From Oxalobacteraceae sp. CFBP 13730 (GTDB lineage Bacteria; Pseudomonadota; Gammaproteobacteria; Burkholderiales; Burkholderiaceae_D): 64,000 nucleotides of DNA. Shown in pieces: positions 17,719 to 26,591 of this stretch. The stretch is from NCBI GenBank assembly GCA_014841835.1, contig JACYUQ010000003.1, positions 124,001 through 188,000 on the forward strand, read 5' to 3'. The notes under the pieces are model-generated. The model was given only the letters and a program-made list of their open reading frames with translations, did no database searches and was not told the DNA's origin. A program made the position numbers and the translations under genes. Numbering within the stretch: position 1 is the first letter of the stretch; each line of letters begins with the position of its first letter.

Positions 17719-19446
17719 TTACAGGTCCTCCGAGCCAAGCAGCATTTCGTTCAGGCCGCGGCCCGCCTTGACCATCGGCCACACGTTTTCACTCTGGTCG
17801 GTAATGAAGTTCATGAACACCAGCCGGTCTTTCATCGCGAACGCATCGCGCAGCGCGCCGTCGACATCGCCCGGCTTTTCGATTTTCATGCCGACGTGGC
17901 CATAGGCCTCGGCCAGCTTTTCGAAGTCGGGCAGCGAATCCATGTACGACTCGGAGTAGCGCGAACCGTAATCGATCTGCTGCCACTGGCGGACCATGCC
18001 CAAAAAGCGGTTATTGAGCAGGATGATCTTCGGCGTCAGGTGGTATTGCTTGCAGGTGGCAAGCTCCTGGATGCACATCTGGATCGAGCCTTCGCCGGTA
18101 ACGCAGGCCACGGTGGCATCCGGATTGGCCATCTGCACGCCCATCGCGAACGGCAGGCCCACACCCATCGTGCCCAGGCCACCGGAATTGATCCAGCGGC
18201 GCGGCTTGTCGAACGGGTAGTACTGCGCGGCCCACATCTGGTGCTGGCCGACGTCGGACGTGATGAACGCGTCGCCACCGGTGACCTTGTGCAGCTGCTG
18301 GATCACGGACTGCGGCTTGATCAGCGTGTCGGAGCTCGCATATGCGAGGCAATCGCGGCCACGCCATTCGGCGATCTGCTTCCACCAGCTTTGCAGCGCA
18401 GGCGCATTCGCATGACCATTGCCGGCCTCGAGCTGCGAGAGCAGTTCGATCAGCACGTCCTTGACGTTGCCGACGATCGGGATATCCACTTTCACGCGCT
18501 TGGAAATCGACGACGGGTCGATGTCGATATGGATGATCTTGCGTGGATGCGAGGCAAAGTGTTTGGGGTTGCCGATCACGCGATCGTCGAAGCGGGCGCC
18601 GATGGCGATCAACACGTCGCAGTGCTGCATCGCCATGTTCGCTTCATAGGTGCCGTGCATGCCCGGCATGCCGACGAAGTGCGGATCGGACGAACGCGAT
18701 CCGCCCAGGCCCATCAGCGTGTTCGTGATCGGGAAACCGGTCGTCTCGACCATGCGGTTGAGCTCATTCGAGGCATTGGCCAGAATGACGCCGCCGCCCG
18801 CATAGATCATCGGCCGCTCGGCGTTCTGCAGCAGCGCCACAGCTTTGCGGATCTGGCCGGCATGGCCCTTGTCGACCGGACGGTACGAGCGCATGTCGAC
18901 TTCGCGCGGGTACTCGAACAGGCATTTGTTGACCGTGATGTCCTTCGGGATATCGACCAGCACGGGACCGGGCCGGCCGGTGCGGGCAATGAAGAAGGCT
19001 TTCTTGATCGTCGACGCCAGGTCGCGCACGTCCTTGACCAGGAAGTTGTGCTTGACGACCGGGCGGGTAATGCCGACCGTGTCGCATTCCTGGAACGCAT
19101 CCTGGCCAATCGCGTGGCTCGGCACCTGGCCGGAAATCACGACCATCGGCACCGAGTCCATATAGGCGGTCGACAAGCCGGTGACGGCATTGGTGACGCC
19201 CGGACCGGACGTGACGAGAGCGACGCCCACGGTGTTCGAGCTGCGCGAATAGGCGTCAGCGGCATGCACCGCGGCTTGTTCGTGGCGAACGAGAACGTGC
19301 TGGAATTTATCTTGCTGGAAGATCGCGTCGTAGATATACAGAACCGCGCCGCCCGGATAGCCGAAAACGTGCTTGACGCCTTCTTCTGCCAGACAACGGA
19401 CAACGATTTCAGCGCCCGTGATAGGGACTGTTGGATCGAAACTCAT
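17719..19446 (-). CDS. ilvB: Acetolactate synthase large (catalytic) subunit
   Basis: Thiamine-diphosphate enzyme for the first step of branched-chain amino-acid synthesis. It has 575 residues from the chosen start. The N-terminal PYR domain has FGYPGGAVLYIYD and the catalytic Glu in VRHEQAAVHAADAY. The central FAD-binding domain lies at about 190-340, and the C-terminal PP domain carries the ThDP motif around GEGSIQMCIQELATCKQY ending NNRFLGMVRQWQ. Three candidate starts lie within 15 bp (TTG 19461, ATG 19452, ATG 19446); AAAGGA is correctly spaced only for 19446. First gene of ilvBNC. Confidence 0.96.
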   Translation of the reverse strand: MSFDPTVPITGAEIVVRCLAEEGVKHVFGYPGGAVLYIYDAIFQQDKFQHVLVRHEQAAVHAADAYSRSSNTVGVALVTSGPGVTNAVTGLSTAYMDSVPMVVISGQVPSHAIGQDAFQECDTVGITRPVVKHNFLVKDVRDLASTIKKAFFIARTGRPGPVLVDIPKDITVNKCLFEYPREVDMRSYRPVDKGHAGQIRKAVALLQNAERPMIYAGGGVILANASNELNRMVETTGFPITNTLMGLGGSRSSDPHFVGMPGMHGTYEANMAMQHCDVLIAIGARFDDRVIGNPKHFASHPRKIIHIDIDPSSISKRVKVDIPIVGNVKDVLIELLSQLEAGNGHANAPALQSWWKQIAEWRGRDCLAYASSDTLIKPQSVIQQLHKVTGGDAFITSDVGQHQMWAAQYYPFDKPRRWINSGGLGTMGVGLPFAMGVQMANPDATVACVTGEGSIQMCIQELATCKQYHLTPKIILLNNRFLGMVRQWQQIDYGSRYSESYMDSLPDFEKLAEAYGHVGMKIEKPGDVDGALRDAFAMKDRLVFMNFITDQSENVWPMVKAGRGLNEMLLGSEDL

Positions 19447-19763
19447 AACCATTCCTTTCAAAACCCATAGGGTTGATTGATCGGATGCTCGTTCCTGGCG
19501 ATATGCGTGCTGCGCTTACAACCCTCAGGCTCCACTTCTTTCTGCGTGCACGTCGATGGTTCGGGTCGCCGTAGGGACCGTACGCATTGACGCTGGGCGC
19601 AACTCGTTAGGCTTGAGTGTTTGTAGCGGTTGGACGCATCTCTCGCGCTTGTGGCACGGGTCGGAGCAAACTGCCTACAAATGAAAGCGTGCCATGGCGG
19701 ACGGGGCGTTGTGGGCGACTCCCGCATGACGTTGATGCTTTGAGGGTGCAAAGCGTGAGGAAC
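19447..19763 (-). other. Long ilvB leader region
   Basis: About 310 nt lie between the predicted transcription start and ilvB. No leader peptide rich in Leu, Ile or Val and no classical attenuator was found. A long-range inverted pair is visible (tttgtag near 19619 and ctacaaa near 19674). Just before the ribosome site a small hairpin, AACCC/GGGTT with a 3-nt loop, ends within five bases of AAAGGA. Regulation may act on translation, but this is only suggested. Confidence 0.4.
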
Positions 19764-19792
19764 ACCATACCGCGCCGCACCATTCTGGTCAA
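19764..19792 (-). promoter_or_regulatory. Probable ilvBNC promoter
   Basis: Minus strand: -35 TTGACC (19787-19792), 17-bp spacer, -10 TATGGT (19764-19769). It is the best sigma70 match in the 627-bp gap between ilvB and the chemoreceptor gene. Confidence 0.6.
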
Positions 19793-19941
19793 GCTTTGTT
19801 CTTCGACAAGATGCGACCCCGGTTGGCGCATATAGCTGGCGGGGTGTGCCTGTCGGGTAGGCGCTGGGAGCAACGCACCGCACTGCGGCGTAGCGCGCAC
19901 GCTCTGACCCGCTCGTTTTTGGTGCGCGTACGGTACGTGTG

Positions 19942-19969
19942 TTGTAAATCCGGCGCACCGCAGTAAAAT
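19942..19969 (+). promoter_or_regulatory. Possible promoter of the chemoreceptor/CheW pair
   Basis: Plus strand: TTGTAA (19942-19947), 16-bp spacer, TAAAAT (19964-19969), about 100 bp before the gene. An AT-rich inverted pair (AAAAAACC near 20005, GGTTTTTTT near 20039) lies in the leader. Confidence 0.4.
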
Positions 19970-20073
19970 CCAGCCTATTGCCACATGGAAATCAACCTTC
20001 AAAGAAAAAACCTCTTAAGATAATTCCTTTGAAGATACGGTTTTTTTGCTCACCTTCTGTTCCGGACTCAGCT

Positions 20074-21411
20074 ATGCAAGCGCCCAACGAAACTCTCCAG
20101 GAAATGGCCATGGCCGCCATGACGGCCATCGACCGCGCACAGGCGGTGATCGAGTTCGATCTCGAAGGCCGCATCCTGCACGCCAACCGTAATTTCCTGC
20201 TCACCCTCGGTTACGAGCAGGATCAGGTCATCGGGCGCCAGCATGCGATGTTCTGCGAACCCGCCTACCAGCGCTCGCCCGAATACAAGATGTTCTGGCA
20301 TAGCCTGGCCAAGGGCGAGTTTCATACCGGCGAATTCAAGCGCATCCGCAGCGACGGCGTACCGGTCTGGATCCAGGCCACCTACAGCCCGATCTTCGAC
20401 GCCGATGGCAAGCCGGTCAAGGTGGTCAAGTTCGCCACCGACATCACCGAGCAGAAGCTGCTGGCCGCCGAATCGCGCGGCAAGCTCGACGCGATCGGAC
20501 GCTCGCAGGCAGTCATCGAATTCGATATGCGCGGCAATGTCTTGTCCGCTAACGAAAACTTCTTGCGGACCATGGGCTATACCGCAGACGAGATCGTCGG
20601 CTGCCACCACACGCTGTTCTGCGACCCGGAACTGGCCAAAAGCGCCGAATATCGGCACTTCTGGGCCGACCTGGGCCAGGGCCGGTTCCAGGCCGGGCGC
20701 TTCCAGCGCCGTGGCAAGCACGACGCCGACATCTGGATCCAGGCCACCTACAATCCGATCCTCGATGCCAATGGCAAACCATACAAGGTCGTCAAGTTCG
20801 CGATGGACGTCACGGCCCAGGTGCGGCGCGAAGAACTGGTGAGCGCCAAGATCGACGCGATCGGGACGGCCCTGGACGGCCTGGGCCGCTCGATCACCAC
20901 GATCGCCGACGGCGCGCGCGAGTCGGCTGCGATGGCGGCGCGTACTCAGGACGGTGCGGCCAGCGGCAGCCGCCTGCTGGAGCGCTCCAAGGGCGCCATG
21001 CAAGCCATCCAGACGTCGTCGGGCGACGTGCGCGAAATCATCGACACCATCACCAGCATCGCCGGCCAGACCCATTTACTGGCCTTCAATGCTGCGATCG
21101 AGGCGGCGCGCGCCGGCGAGCATGGGCGTGGCTTTTCGGTGGTGGCCAACGAGGTGCGCAAGCTGGCGGAAAAGTCGGCCCTGGCGGCGCGCGAAATTTC
21201 CAAGCTGATCAACGAGACGGTCAGCCGCGTCGACGAAGGCACCCGCCTGGCCGGCGATGTGAAAGATGCATTCGAGCGCATCCTCGAATCGGTCGCCGCC
21301 ACCAGCAGCTCGATCGCCGGCATCGGCAGCGCCACCCACCACCAGGCCGACTCCACCCGCGACGCTTCGCGCCTGCTGGCCGAGCTCGAGGCAGTGGCGC
21401 GCGAGCGCTAG
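20074..21411 (+). CDS. Soluble methyl-accepting chemotaxis receptor with two PAS domains
   Basis: It encodes 445 residues without a membrane segment, so a cytosolic receptor. Two consecutive PAS domains with PAC tails (about 15-125 and 135-245) are near-copies of each other: both contain QAVIEFD, the pattern HxxFC in the cofactor region, and a WIQATYxPIxDAxGKPxKVVKFA block. The C-terminal signalling domain carries the conserved hairpin tip IAGQTHLLAFNAAIEAARAG followed by GRGFSVVANEVRKLAEKSA. The signalling domain is short. PAS domains of this kind often hold haem or flavin for oxygen/redox sensing, but the ligand is unknown. The first ATG in frame is used; its ribosome site is weak. The CheW-like gene starts 3 bp later. 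Confidence 0.92.
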   Translation: MQAPNETLQEMAMAAMTAIDRAQAVIEFDLEGRILHANRNFLLTLGYEQDQVIGRQHAMFCEPAYQRSPEYKMFWHSLAKGEFHTGEFKRIRSDGVPVWIQATYSPIFDADGKPVKVVKFATDITEQKLLAAESRGKLDAIGRSQAVIEFDMRGNVLSANENFLRTMGYTADEIVGCHHTLFCDPELAKSAEYRHFWADLGQGRFQAGRFQRRGKHDADIWIQATYNPILDANGKPYKVVKFAMDVTAQVRREELVSAKIDAIGTALDGLGRSITTIADGARESAAMAARTQDGAASGSRLLERSKGAMQAIQTSSGDVREIIDTITSIAGQTHLLAFNAAIEAARAGEHGRGFSVVANEVRKLAEKSALAAREISKLINETVSRVDEGTRLAGDVKDAFERILESVAATSSSIAGIGSATHHQADSTRDASRLLAELEAVARER

Positions 21412-21414
21412 GCC

Positions 21415-22752
21415 ATGCCGGCCACTTCCAGCGCGCGGCTGACGCTGGCGCGCATCCGGATCGGCGAAGTCGGGATCGGCATACGGATCGAGGCCGTGCT
21501 CCAGGCCCTGCCGTTGCCCGCGACCCTCGGTCGCCTGCCCCTGCGCACCCACGCCCTGCTCGGCATGGTCGAGCACGACGGCATGGCCGTGCCGGTGGTC
21601 GACCTGGCGCGCTGGCTCGACGTCGGCGCAGCGCCGGCGGGCGCCGTCCCGCAACTGCTGTTGCTGCGCGATGGCGACCGCACGGTCGGCCTGCGCGTCG
21701 ATGCGCTGGAGGAGCTGGTCGAGGTCGAGGCAGCGGCGCTGCAGCGCCTGCACCACGGCGACGATCCCGACGACGTGTTTCACAGCGCCGTGCAGGCGGG
21801 GGACGGCGTGCTTCTGAGCCTGCTGGAAGTGACGCGGCTGGCCGATCTGGCGCTGTGCTGGAGCACGGCGCCGACGGCCGCCACGGCCGCTGCGCCCACC
21901 GCGCCACCTGCAACCGACACCCTGCAACGCACCTGCTACGCGCTGCTCGACACCGGCCACGGCCTGATCGGCGTGCCGCCGGCCGCGCTGGCCGAAGTGC
22001 TTGCCTTGCCGGCGCTGACGCATATCGGCAGCAGCGCCTGGTGCCGCTGGCACGACAGCCAGCTCGCACTGATTGCCAGCACCGCGCTGTTCGAGGTGCC
22101 TGGCGTCGACACGCGCGTCGCTGCTGCGCCCCTGCTCGCCGTGCTGCAGCAGGCCGACCTGGCGCTGGGTGTGCCGGTGCAGGCCGTGCTGCGGCTCGAG
22201 GAATTCGGTCCCGGCGTGCCCAGCACGGACGGGGTTGGCGAGAACGTCATCGACGCCAGCGGCGTCACCGTGCTGCTGGTCGACGTCACGCGTCTGCTGG
22301 CGCGGCATCCCGAGGCGGCCCTGGCGCGTGGCGACAGCGTCACGGCCACCGCCAGCACCAGTACCAGCGTCAGCCCCAGCAATACCGAAGCCTATATCGT
22401 GTTCGATGCCGCCGGCCTGCAGGCGCTGCCGCTCGCCGCGATCGAACAGATCGTGCCGCTGGATGTACCGCTCAGCGCCACCATGGCCTGGCAGGGCGCG
22501 GCGATCCCGCTGATCGACCTGCGTGGGGAGGCGCCAGACACGGATGGCGCGGATGGCACGGTGCTGGTGACGCAGGGCGCGCACGGGCTGGCCGGCCACG
22601 TCGTGCGCCGCGTGCAGTCGCTGATTCCGGCCGGGGCTGGCCGCATGTTCAACATGGGCGCCAACGGCACCGAGTTCATCACGACCGACGATGGCGGACA
22701 GCAAGCGACGTACCGCATTGTGACACTGACCGCGCTGCAAGCGGCACGCTGA
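21415..22752 (+). CDS. Triple CheW-like domain protein
   Basis: It encodes 445 residues that split into three CheW-like units: about 10-150 (LPLRTHALLGMVEHDGMAVP, VVDLARWLD), about 165-305 (LIGVPPAALAEVLALP) and about 330-445 (IPLIDLRGE and a final HVVRRVQSLIP). The linkers are Ala/Thr/Ser-rich (ATAAAPTAPPATD and a Ser/Thr run at about 310-325). CheW couples receptors to the kinase CheA. Three copies on one chain could cross-link receptors or serve a private array. It is directly behind the soluble receptor, so the pair is surely cotranscribed. No cheA is in the window. The second unit is the most diverged and may be structural. Confidence 0.82.
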   Translation: MPATSSARLTLARIRIGEVGIGIRIEAVLQALPLPATLGRLPLRTHALLGMVEHDGMAVPVVDLARWLDVGAAPAGAVPQLLLLRDGDRTVGLRVDALEELVEVEAAALQRLHHGDDPDDVFHSAVQAGDGVLLSLLEVTRLADLALCWSTAPTAATAAAPTAPPATDTLQRTCYALLDTGHGLIGVPPAALAEVLALPALTHIGSSAWCRWHDSQLALIASTALFEVPGVDTRVAAAPLLAVLQQADLALGVPVQAVLRLEEFGPGVPSTDGVGENVIDASGVTVLLVDVTRLLARHPEAALARGDSVTATASTSTSVSPSNTEAYIVFDAAGLQALPLAAIEQIVPLDVPLSATMAWQGAAIPLIDLRGEAPDTDGADGTVLVTQGAHGLAGHVVRRVQSLIPAGAGRMFNMGANGTEFITTDDGGQQATYRIVTLTALQAAR

Positions 22753-22770
22753 CCCCGGCCGCCTTGTGCT

Positions 22771-23640
22771 TCAGCGCTGCATGCCCCAGCGCCGCACCGT
22801 CACGCGCTCCAGCGTCTGAAACACGCAACGCTCGATCGCCAGGCCAATCAGGATCACCGTGGCCAGACCCGCAAACACTTTATCGGTGAACAGCTCGTTG
22901 CGGTTCTGGAAGATGTACCAGCCCAGGCCGCCCTGCCCCGACGTGCTGCCAAAGACCAGCTCCGCCGCGATCAGCGTGCGCCAGGCAAAGGCCCAGCCGA
23001 TCTTCAGGCCCGACAGGATCGATGGCAGCGCCGCCGGCACCAGGATCTGCAGCACCATGCGCAAGCCACCGAGGCCATAGTTACGCCCGGCCATGCGCAG
23101 CGTCTCGGGCACGGCGCGAAAGCCGGCACTGGCATTGAGCGTCAGCGGCCACACGACCGAATGGACCAGCACCATCAGCAGGCTGCCCTTGCCCAGACCG
23201 AACCACAGCAGCGCCAGCGGCAGCAGCGCAATGGCCGGCAGCGGATTGAACATCGACGTCAGCGTGTCAATCAACTCGCGCCCGAAGCGGTTCGACACGG
23301 CCAGCCAGGTCAACAGGAACGCGATCGCCACGCCCAACAGGAATCCCTGCACGAGGATGGCCAGCGACACCGTCACATAACCGATCAGCTCGCCCGACGC
23401 GATGCCATCGATGAATGCGCGAGCCGTCTGCAGCGCGCCTGGCAACAGCAAATCGTTGTCGACCCAGCGTGCCAGCAACTCCCACAGGATGACCAGCGCC
23501 AGCAGGATCGCAGGCTTGTTCAGCCAGTCCAGGCGGCGGACCGGCCGCGCTTGCGGCGCGGCGCTGGCCGCAGCTGGCGCCACCGTGCGCTGCGGCGCAA
23601 CGTATTCCGGCCGGATCGGCGGTTCGTGTACGGCGTTCAT
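22771..23640 (-). CDS. ABC transporter permease, SsuC/TauC type
   Basis: Inner-membrane channel of a sulfonate/taurine/nitrate-class importer, 289 residues. After a Pro/Ala-rich cytosolic tail (1-40) come about six membrane segments. The ATPase-contact loop of the BPD_transp_1 fold is visible around ASAGFRAVPETLRMAGRNYG (EAA-like region, about 165-190). The start overlaps the ATPase gene stop as ATGA. It is the last gene of a dioxygenase/binding protein/ATPase/permease operon on the minus strand. Substrate probably an alkanesulfonate or taurine, by family and by the dioxygenase. Confidence 0.9.
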   Translation of the reverse strand: MNAVHEPPIRPEYVAPQRTVAPAAASAAPQARPVRRLDWLNKPAILLALVILWELLARWVDNDLLLPGALQTARAFIDGIASGELIGYVTVSLAILVQGFLLGVAIAFLLTWLAVSNRFGRELIDTLTSMFNPLPAIALLPLALLWFGLGKGSLLMVLVHSVVWPLTLNASAGFRAVPETLRMAGRNYGLGGLRMVLQILVPAALPSILSGLKIGWAFAWRTLIAAELVFGSTSGQGGLGWYIFQNRNELFTDKVFAGLATVILIGLAIERCVFQTLERVTVRRWGMQR

Positions 23641-24470
23641 GGTTGCACCTGCGCCGGTTGCGCTTGCACGACGGGCGCCTCCGCGTCAGCACCGAACAAC
23701 AGCGCGTGGATGCGCTGCGTGGCAGCCTGAAACTCGTGGCTGCCCGCACTGGCCAGGCTGAACTGATGACTATTGAGTTCAGCGCGCACGCGGCCCGGGT
23801 GCGGCGACAGTAGCAGGATGCGGTTGCCCACCACCAGCGCCTCTTCGATCGAGTGGGTCACGAACAGCATCGTGAAGCCGATCTCGTCCCACAGCGCCTG
23901 CAGCTCTTCCTGCATGCTGCGCCGGGTCAGCGCATCGAGCGCGGCAAACGGCTCGTCCATCAGCAGCACGGCTGGCTGCATCGCCAGCGCGCGGGCAATC
24001 GCCACGCGCGCCTTCATGCCGCCCGACAGCGTGTGCGGATAGGCATCGGCAAACCGCGCCAGCCCGACCTTGCCGAGCCAGTGGCGGGCGCGCACCTCGG
24101 CCTCGTCCCGCGCCACACCACCGGCCAGCATCGGAAACAGGACGTTCTGCTTCACCGTCTTCCACGGCGGCAGCTGGTCGAATTCCTGGAACACGACGAT
24201 GCGGTCCGGGCCCGGCCCCGTGACGGGCTTGCCGCCCAGGTGCAGGCTGCCCGCGCGCGGCGCGATAAAGCCGCCGATGGCTTTGAGCAGCGTCGACTTG
24301 CCGCAGCCCGACGGCCCCAGCAGCACGAAGCGGTCGCCCCGGTAGACGTCGAAGCTCACATCGTCGGTCGCGCGCACGACGCCGCGCTCGCTGGCGTATT
24401 CCAGCGTGACATGTTGGGCGCGCAGCAACGGTTCCGGCGGCACCAGGTTGAAGGGGGCAATGGCGCGCAT
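23637..24470 (-). CDS. ABC transporter ATP-binding protein, SsuB/TauB type
   Basis: Energises the sulfonate-class importer. It encodes 277 residues with Walker A LLGPSGCGKSTLLKAIGG, Q-loop FQEFDQLPPWKTVKQN, signature LSGGMKARVAIARAL, Walker B VLLMDEPFAALDALTR and the switch His in LFVTHSIEEAL. The Q-loop wording DQLPPWKTV is typical of the taurine/nitrate group. It starts 1 bp after the binding-protein gene stop and overlaps the permease gene by 4 bp. Confidence 0.93.
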   Translation of the reverse strand: MRAIAPFNLVPPEPLLRAQHVTLEYASERGVVRATDDVSFDVYRGDRFVLLGPSGCGKSTLLKAIGGFIAPRAGSLHLGGKPVTGPGPDRIVVFQEFDQLPPWKTVKQNVLFPMLAGGVARDEAEVRARHWLGKVGLARFADAYPHTLSGGMKARVAIARALAMQPAVLLMDEPFAALDALTRRSMQEELQALWDEIGFTMLFVTHSIEEALVVGNRILLLSPHPGRVRAELNSHQFSLASAGSHEFQAATQRIHALLFGADAEAPVVQAQPAQVQP

Positions 24471-24471
24471 A

Positions 24472-25476
24472 TCAGCTTCCGTTAGCGATGGCCGGATGCG
24501 CGAAGAAGTAATCGCGCCACGATGCCGGCTTGTTCCTGATGGCGCCGACCTGGTGCAGAAACTGCGCCAGTCCCAGCGTGTTTTGCGGCGCCACGCTGAA
24601 CTGCGTCTTCGGGTCCTTGATGACCTTGAGCAGCAGCGCCCGGTCGACGCTGCCTTTGTTCACGCGCAGATAGGCATCGGCCGCGCCTTCCGGATTGGCC
24701 GCAATATACTGGGCCGCCTCGGCCAGCGCATCGATGAAGGCGCGATAGGTCTTCGGATTGTTCTTCACGTACTTCTCGGTGGCATACAGCACCGTGGCCG
24801 ACGACGGCCCGCCCAGCACCTGGTACGAGTCGAGCACGACGTGCGCATTGGGATTACCGGCCAGCTCAAGTTGCTGAAACGGCGGCGCGGCGAAATGCCC
24901 GTTCAGCTCGGTCTTGCCGGCGATCAGGGCAGCGGCCGCATCCGGATGCGGCACCGTCTGCGTGAGCGGATCGAGCTTCTTGAACCCGGCCATGCCCCAC
25001 TGTTTTGCTGCCGCCATCTGCAGGATGCGCGCCTGCACCGACACCGTCACGGCCGGCAACGCAATCCGGTCTTTCGCGCTGAAATCGGCAATCGTCTTCA
25101 CGGCAGGATTGGTGCTGACGAGGTAATACGGAAAGCTCCCCAGCGACGCGATGCCGCGCACGTTCTGGCGCCCCTTGGTGCGATCCCAGATCGTCATCAA
25201 CGGGCCGACGCCGGCGCCGGCCACGTCGATGGAACCGGACAGCAGCGCTTCGTTGACGACCGCGCCGCCCGACAGCTTGACCCAGTCCACGTCGACATCG
25301 ATCCCCTGCTTCCTGCCATGCTTTTCGATGAGCTTCTGGTCCTGCGCCACATTCAGCAGCAGATACACAACACCGAACTGCTCGGCCACGCGAATCTTGC
25401 CTTCGGCCTGCGCCTTTGAGGGCAGCGCCAACGTCAGCGCGGCGGCCAGTGCCAACAATTTTGTAGTGAGATTCAT
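24472..25476 (-). CDS. Periplasmic substrate-binding protein of a sulfonate-class ABC importer
   Basis: It encodes 334 residues with a signal peptide (1-24, ending KAQAEG). The mature protein is an NMT1/SsuA-like binding protein: VAEQFGVVYLLLNVAQDQKL, then the ligand-loop region SGGAVVNEALLSGSIDVAGAG and the hinge around PAVTVSVQARILQMAAAK. It captures the substrate for the permease and ATPase encoded downstream. The exact ligand is not predictable; the neighbouring TauD-like dioxygenase argues for taurine or another aminosulfonate or alkylsulfate. Confidence 0.88.
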   Translation of the reverse strand: MNLTTKLLALAAALTLALPSKAQAEGKIRVAEQFGVVYLLLNVAQDQKLIEKHGRKQGIDVDVDWVKLSGGAVVNEALLSGSIDVAGAGVGPLMTIWDRTKGRQNVRGIASLGSFPYYLVSTNPAVKTIADFSAKDRIALPAVTVSVQARILQMAAAKQWGMAGFKKLDPLTQTVPHPDAAAALIAGKTELNGHFAAPPFQQLELAGNPNAHVVLDSYQVLGGPSSATVLYATEKYVKNNPKTYRAFIDALAEAAQYIAANPEGAADAYLRVNKGSVDRALLLKVIKDPKTQFSVAPQNTLGLAQFLHQVGAIRNKPASWRDYFFAHPAIANGS

Positions 25477-25494
25477 GGGTGTCCTGGAATAAGG

Positions 25495-26370
25495 TCAGAA
25501 AGGCACGTCGCCTTCGATCGTCGTGCGGTACAGCTTGCGGCGCAGGTGGTCCGGGCAACCGGCGGCCAGGTGCATCAGCGAGCGGTTGTCCCAGAACACC
25601 ATGTCGTGCGGCTGCCATTGATGGCGGTAGACATGCTCGGCGCGGGTGCCGTAATCGAACAACAGGTCGAGCAGCTCGCGGCTGCGCTGTTCGGACACGC
25701 CCAGGATGCGGGTCGTGAAATGCTCGCTGACGAACAGCGCGCGGCGGCCCGTCTCGGGGTGCGTGCGCACGACCGGGTGGCTGACCGGCTTGACTTCGTC
25801 GATCTGCGCCTGGGTCAGCTGCGGCCGGTACGGGTTACGCTGGCGCAGTTCGTCATAGCGCGCCAGGTACCAGTGCTCGGCCTGCAATCCTTCGACCTCG
25901 CGCTTGAGGTCATCGGGCAACGCATCCCACGCCGCGTGCTGGTTGGCGAACAGCGTGTCGCCGCCCTCGGCCGGCAACTCTTGCGCATGGAGCATCGAGC
26001 CCAGGCTCGGCGTCTCTTTATAGGACAGGTCGGAATGCCAGAAGTGGCCGGCGTCGCCCAGCCCGACCGGCTTGCCGTCCTGCTGGATATTAGAGATGAC
26101 GAGCACCTCGGGCTGCTCGGGCAACTGGAAATTGCGCAGCACGTGGATCTGCAGGGCGCCGAAGTGGCGGCTGAAGTCCACCTGCTGTGCTGGCGTGATG
26201 TGCTGGTCGCGAAACACCAGCACGTGATAATCGAGGTGCGCGCGGTGCAGGCGCGCAAGATCGGACGTGGCCAGCGGCAGCGACAGGTCGAGCCCGATGA
26301 CTTCGGCGCCCAGCGGCGCACCGGTGAAGGGATGGATGGCAAAGGACTGGCGGGCAGAATCGAGTGGCAT
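25495..26370 (-). CDS. TauD/TfdA-family Fe(II)/2-oxoglutarate dioxygenase
   Basis: Hydroxylates a sulfonate or sulfate ester so that sulfite/sulfate is released, at the cost of O2 and 2-oxoglutarate. It has 291 residues from MPLDSARQ. The facial triad is visible: His and Asp in HFWHSDLSYKE and the distal His in NRSLMHLAAG. The 2-oxoglutarate Arg lies in RRKLYRTTIEGD. The start at 26370 is the first ATG in a conserved-looking context; an extension to 26430 uses TTG. It is the first gene of the operon with the importer, giving uptake and desulfonation together. True taurine specificity is not proven. Confidence 0.88.
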   Translation of the reverse strand: MPLDSARQSFAIHPFTGAPLGAEVIGLDLSLPLATSDLARLHRAHLDYHVLVFRDQHITPAQQVDFSRHFGALQIHVLRNFQLPEQPEVLVISNIQQDGKPVGLGDAGHFWHSDLSYKETPSLGSMLHAQELPAEGGDTLFANQHAAWDALPDDLKREVEGLQAEHWYLARYDELRQRNPYRPQLTQAQIDEVKPVSHPVVRTHPETGRRALFVSEHFTTRILGVSEQRSRELLDLLFDYGTRAEHVYRHQWQPHDMVFWDNRSLMHLAAGCPDHLRRKLYRTTIEGDVPF

Positions 26371-26529
26371 GGCGATGGCGTGGCTGAATGATCGTGTTGT
26401 TACGATAGCCACGCCTGTCAGCCCCAACAACGAATGATTTCAGCTATCGTCATGCACTTTTTGCACCCCATGCAACTGGCATGGCGGGAGTCCACCCTGA
26501 GCGATTCCGATGCAGGCCGGATGGTTTTT

Positions 26530-26538
26530 TGCTAGGAT
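26530..26538 (+). promoter_or_regulatory. Possible extended -10 of the sigma-factor operon
   Basis: TGCTAGGAT: TG at 26530-26531 and TAGGAT at 26533-26538, 53 bp before the sigma gene. No good -35 was seen; extended -10 promoters can do without one. Confidence 0.3.
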
Positions 26539-26591
26539 GCGACAGTTTTCCCTAAAGCACGACCCACTTGCGCGCCTCCCCCTGAACCTGC

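Noticed and set aside
17206..19470. A 754-codon open frame on the plus strand
   Set aside because: Antisense to ilvB and ilvN; a product of high GC content at the third codon position.
19525..19587. A 20-residue reading frame in the ilvB leader as a leader peptide
   Set aside because: It has only one Ile and two Val and no Leu, lacks a ribosome site and is not followed by a terminator-like stem.
20005..20047. AT-rich inverted pair before the chemoreceptor as a terminator
   Set aside because: The outer stem is nearly all A-T with a long weak loop, and it lies between a possible promoter and the gene it would serve.
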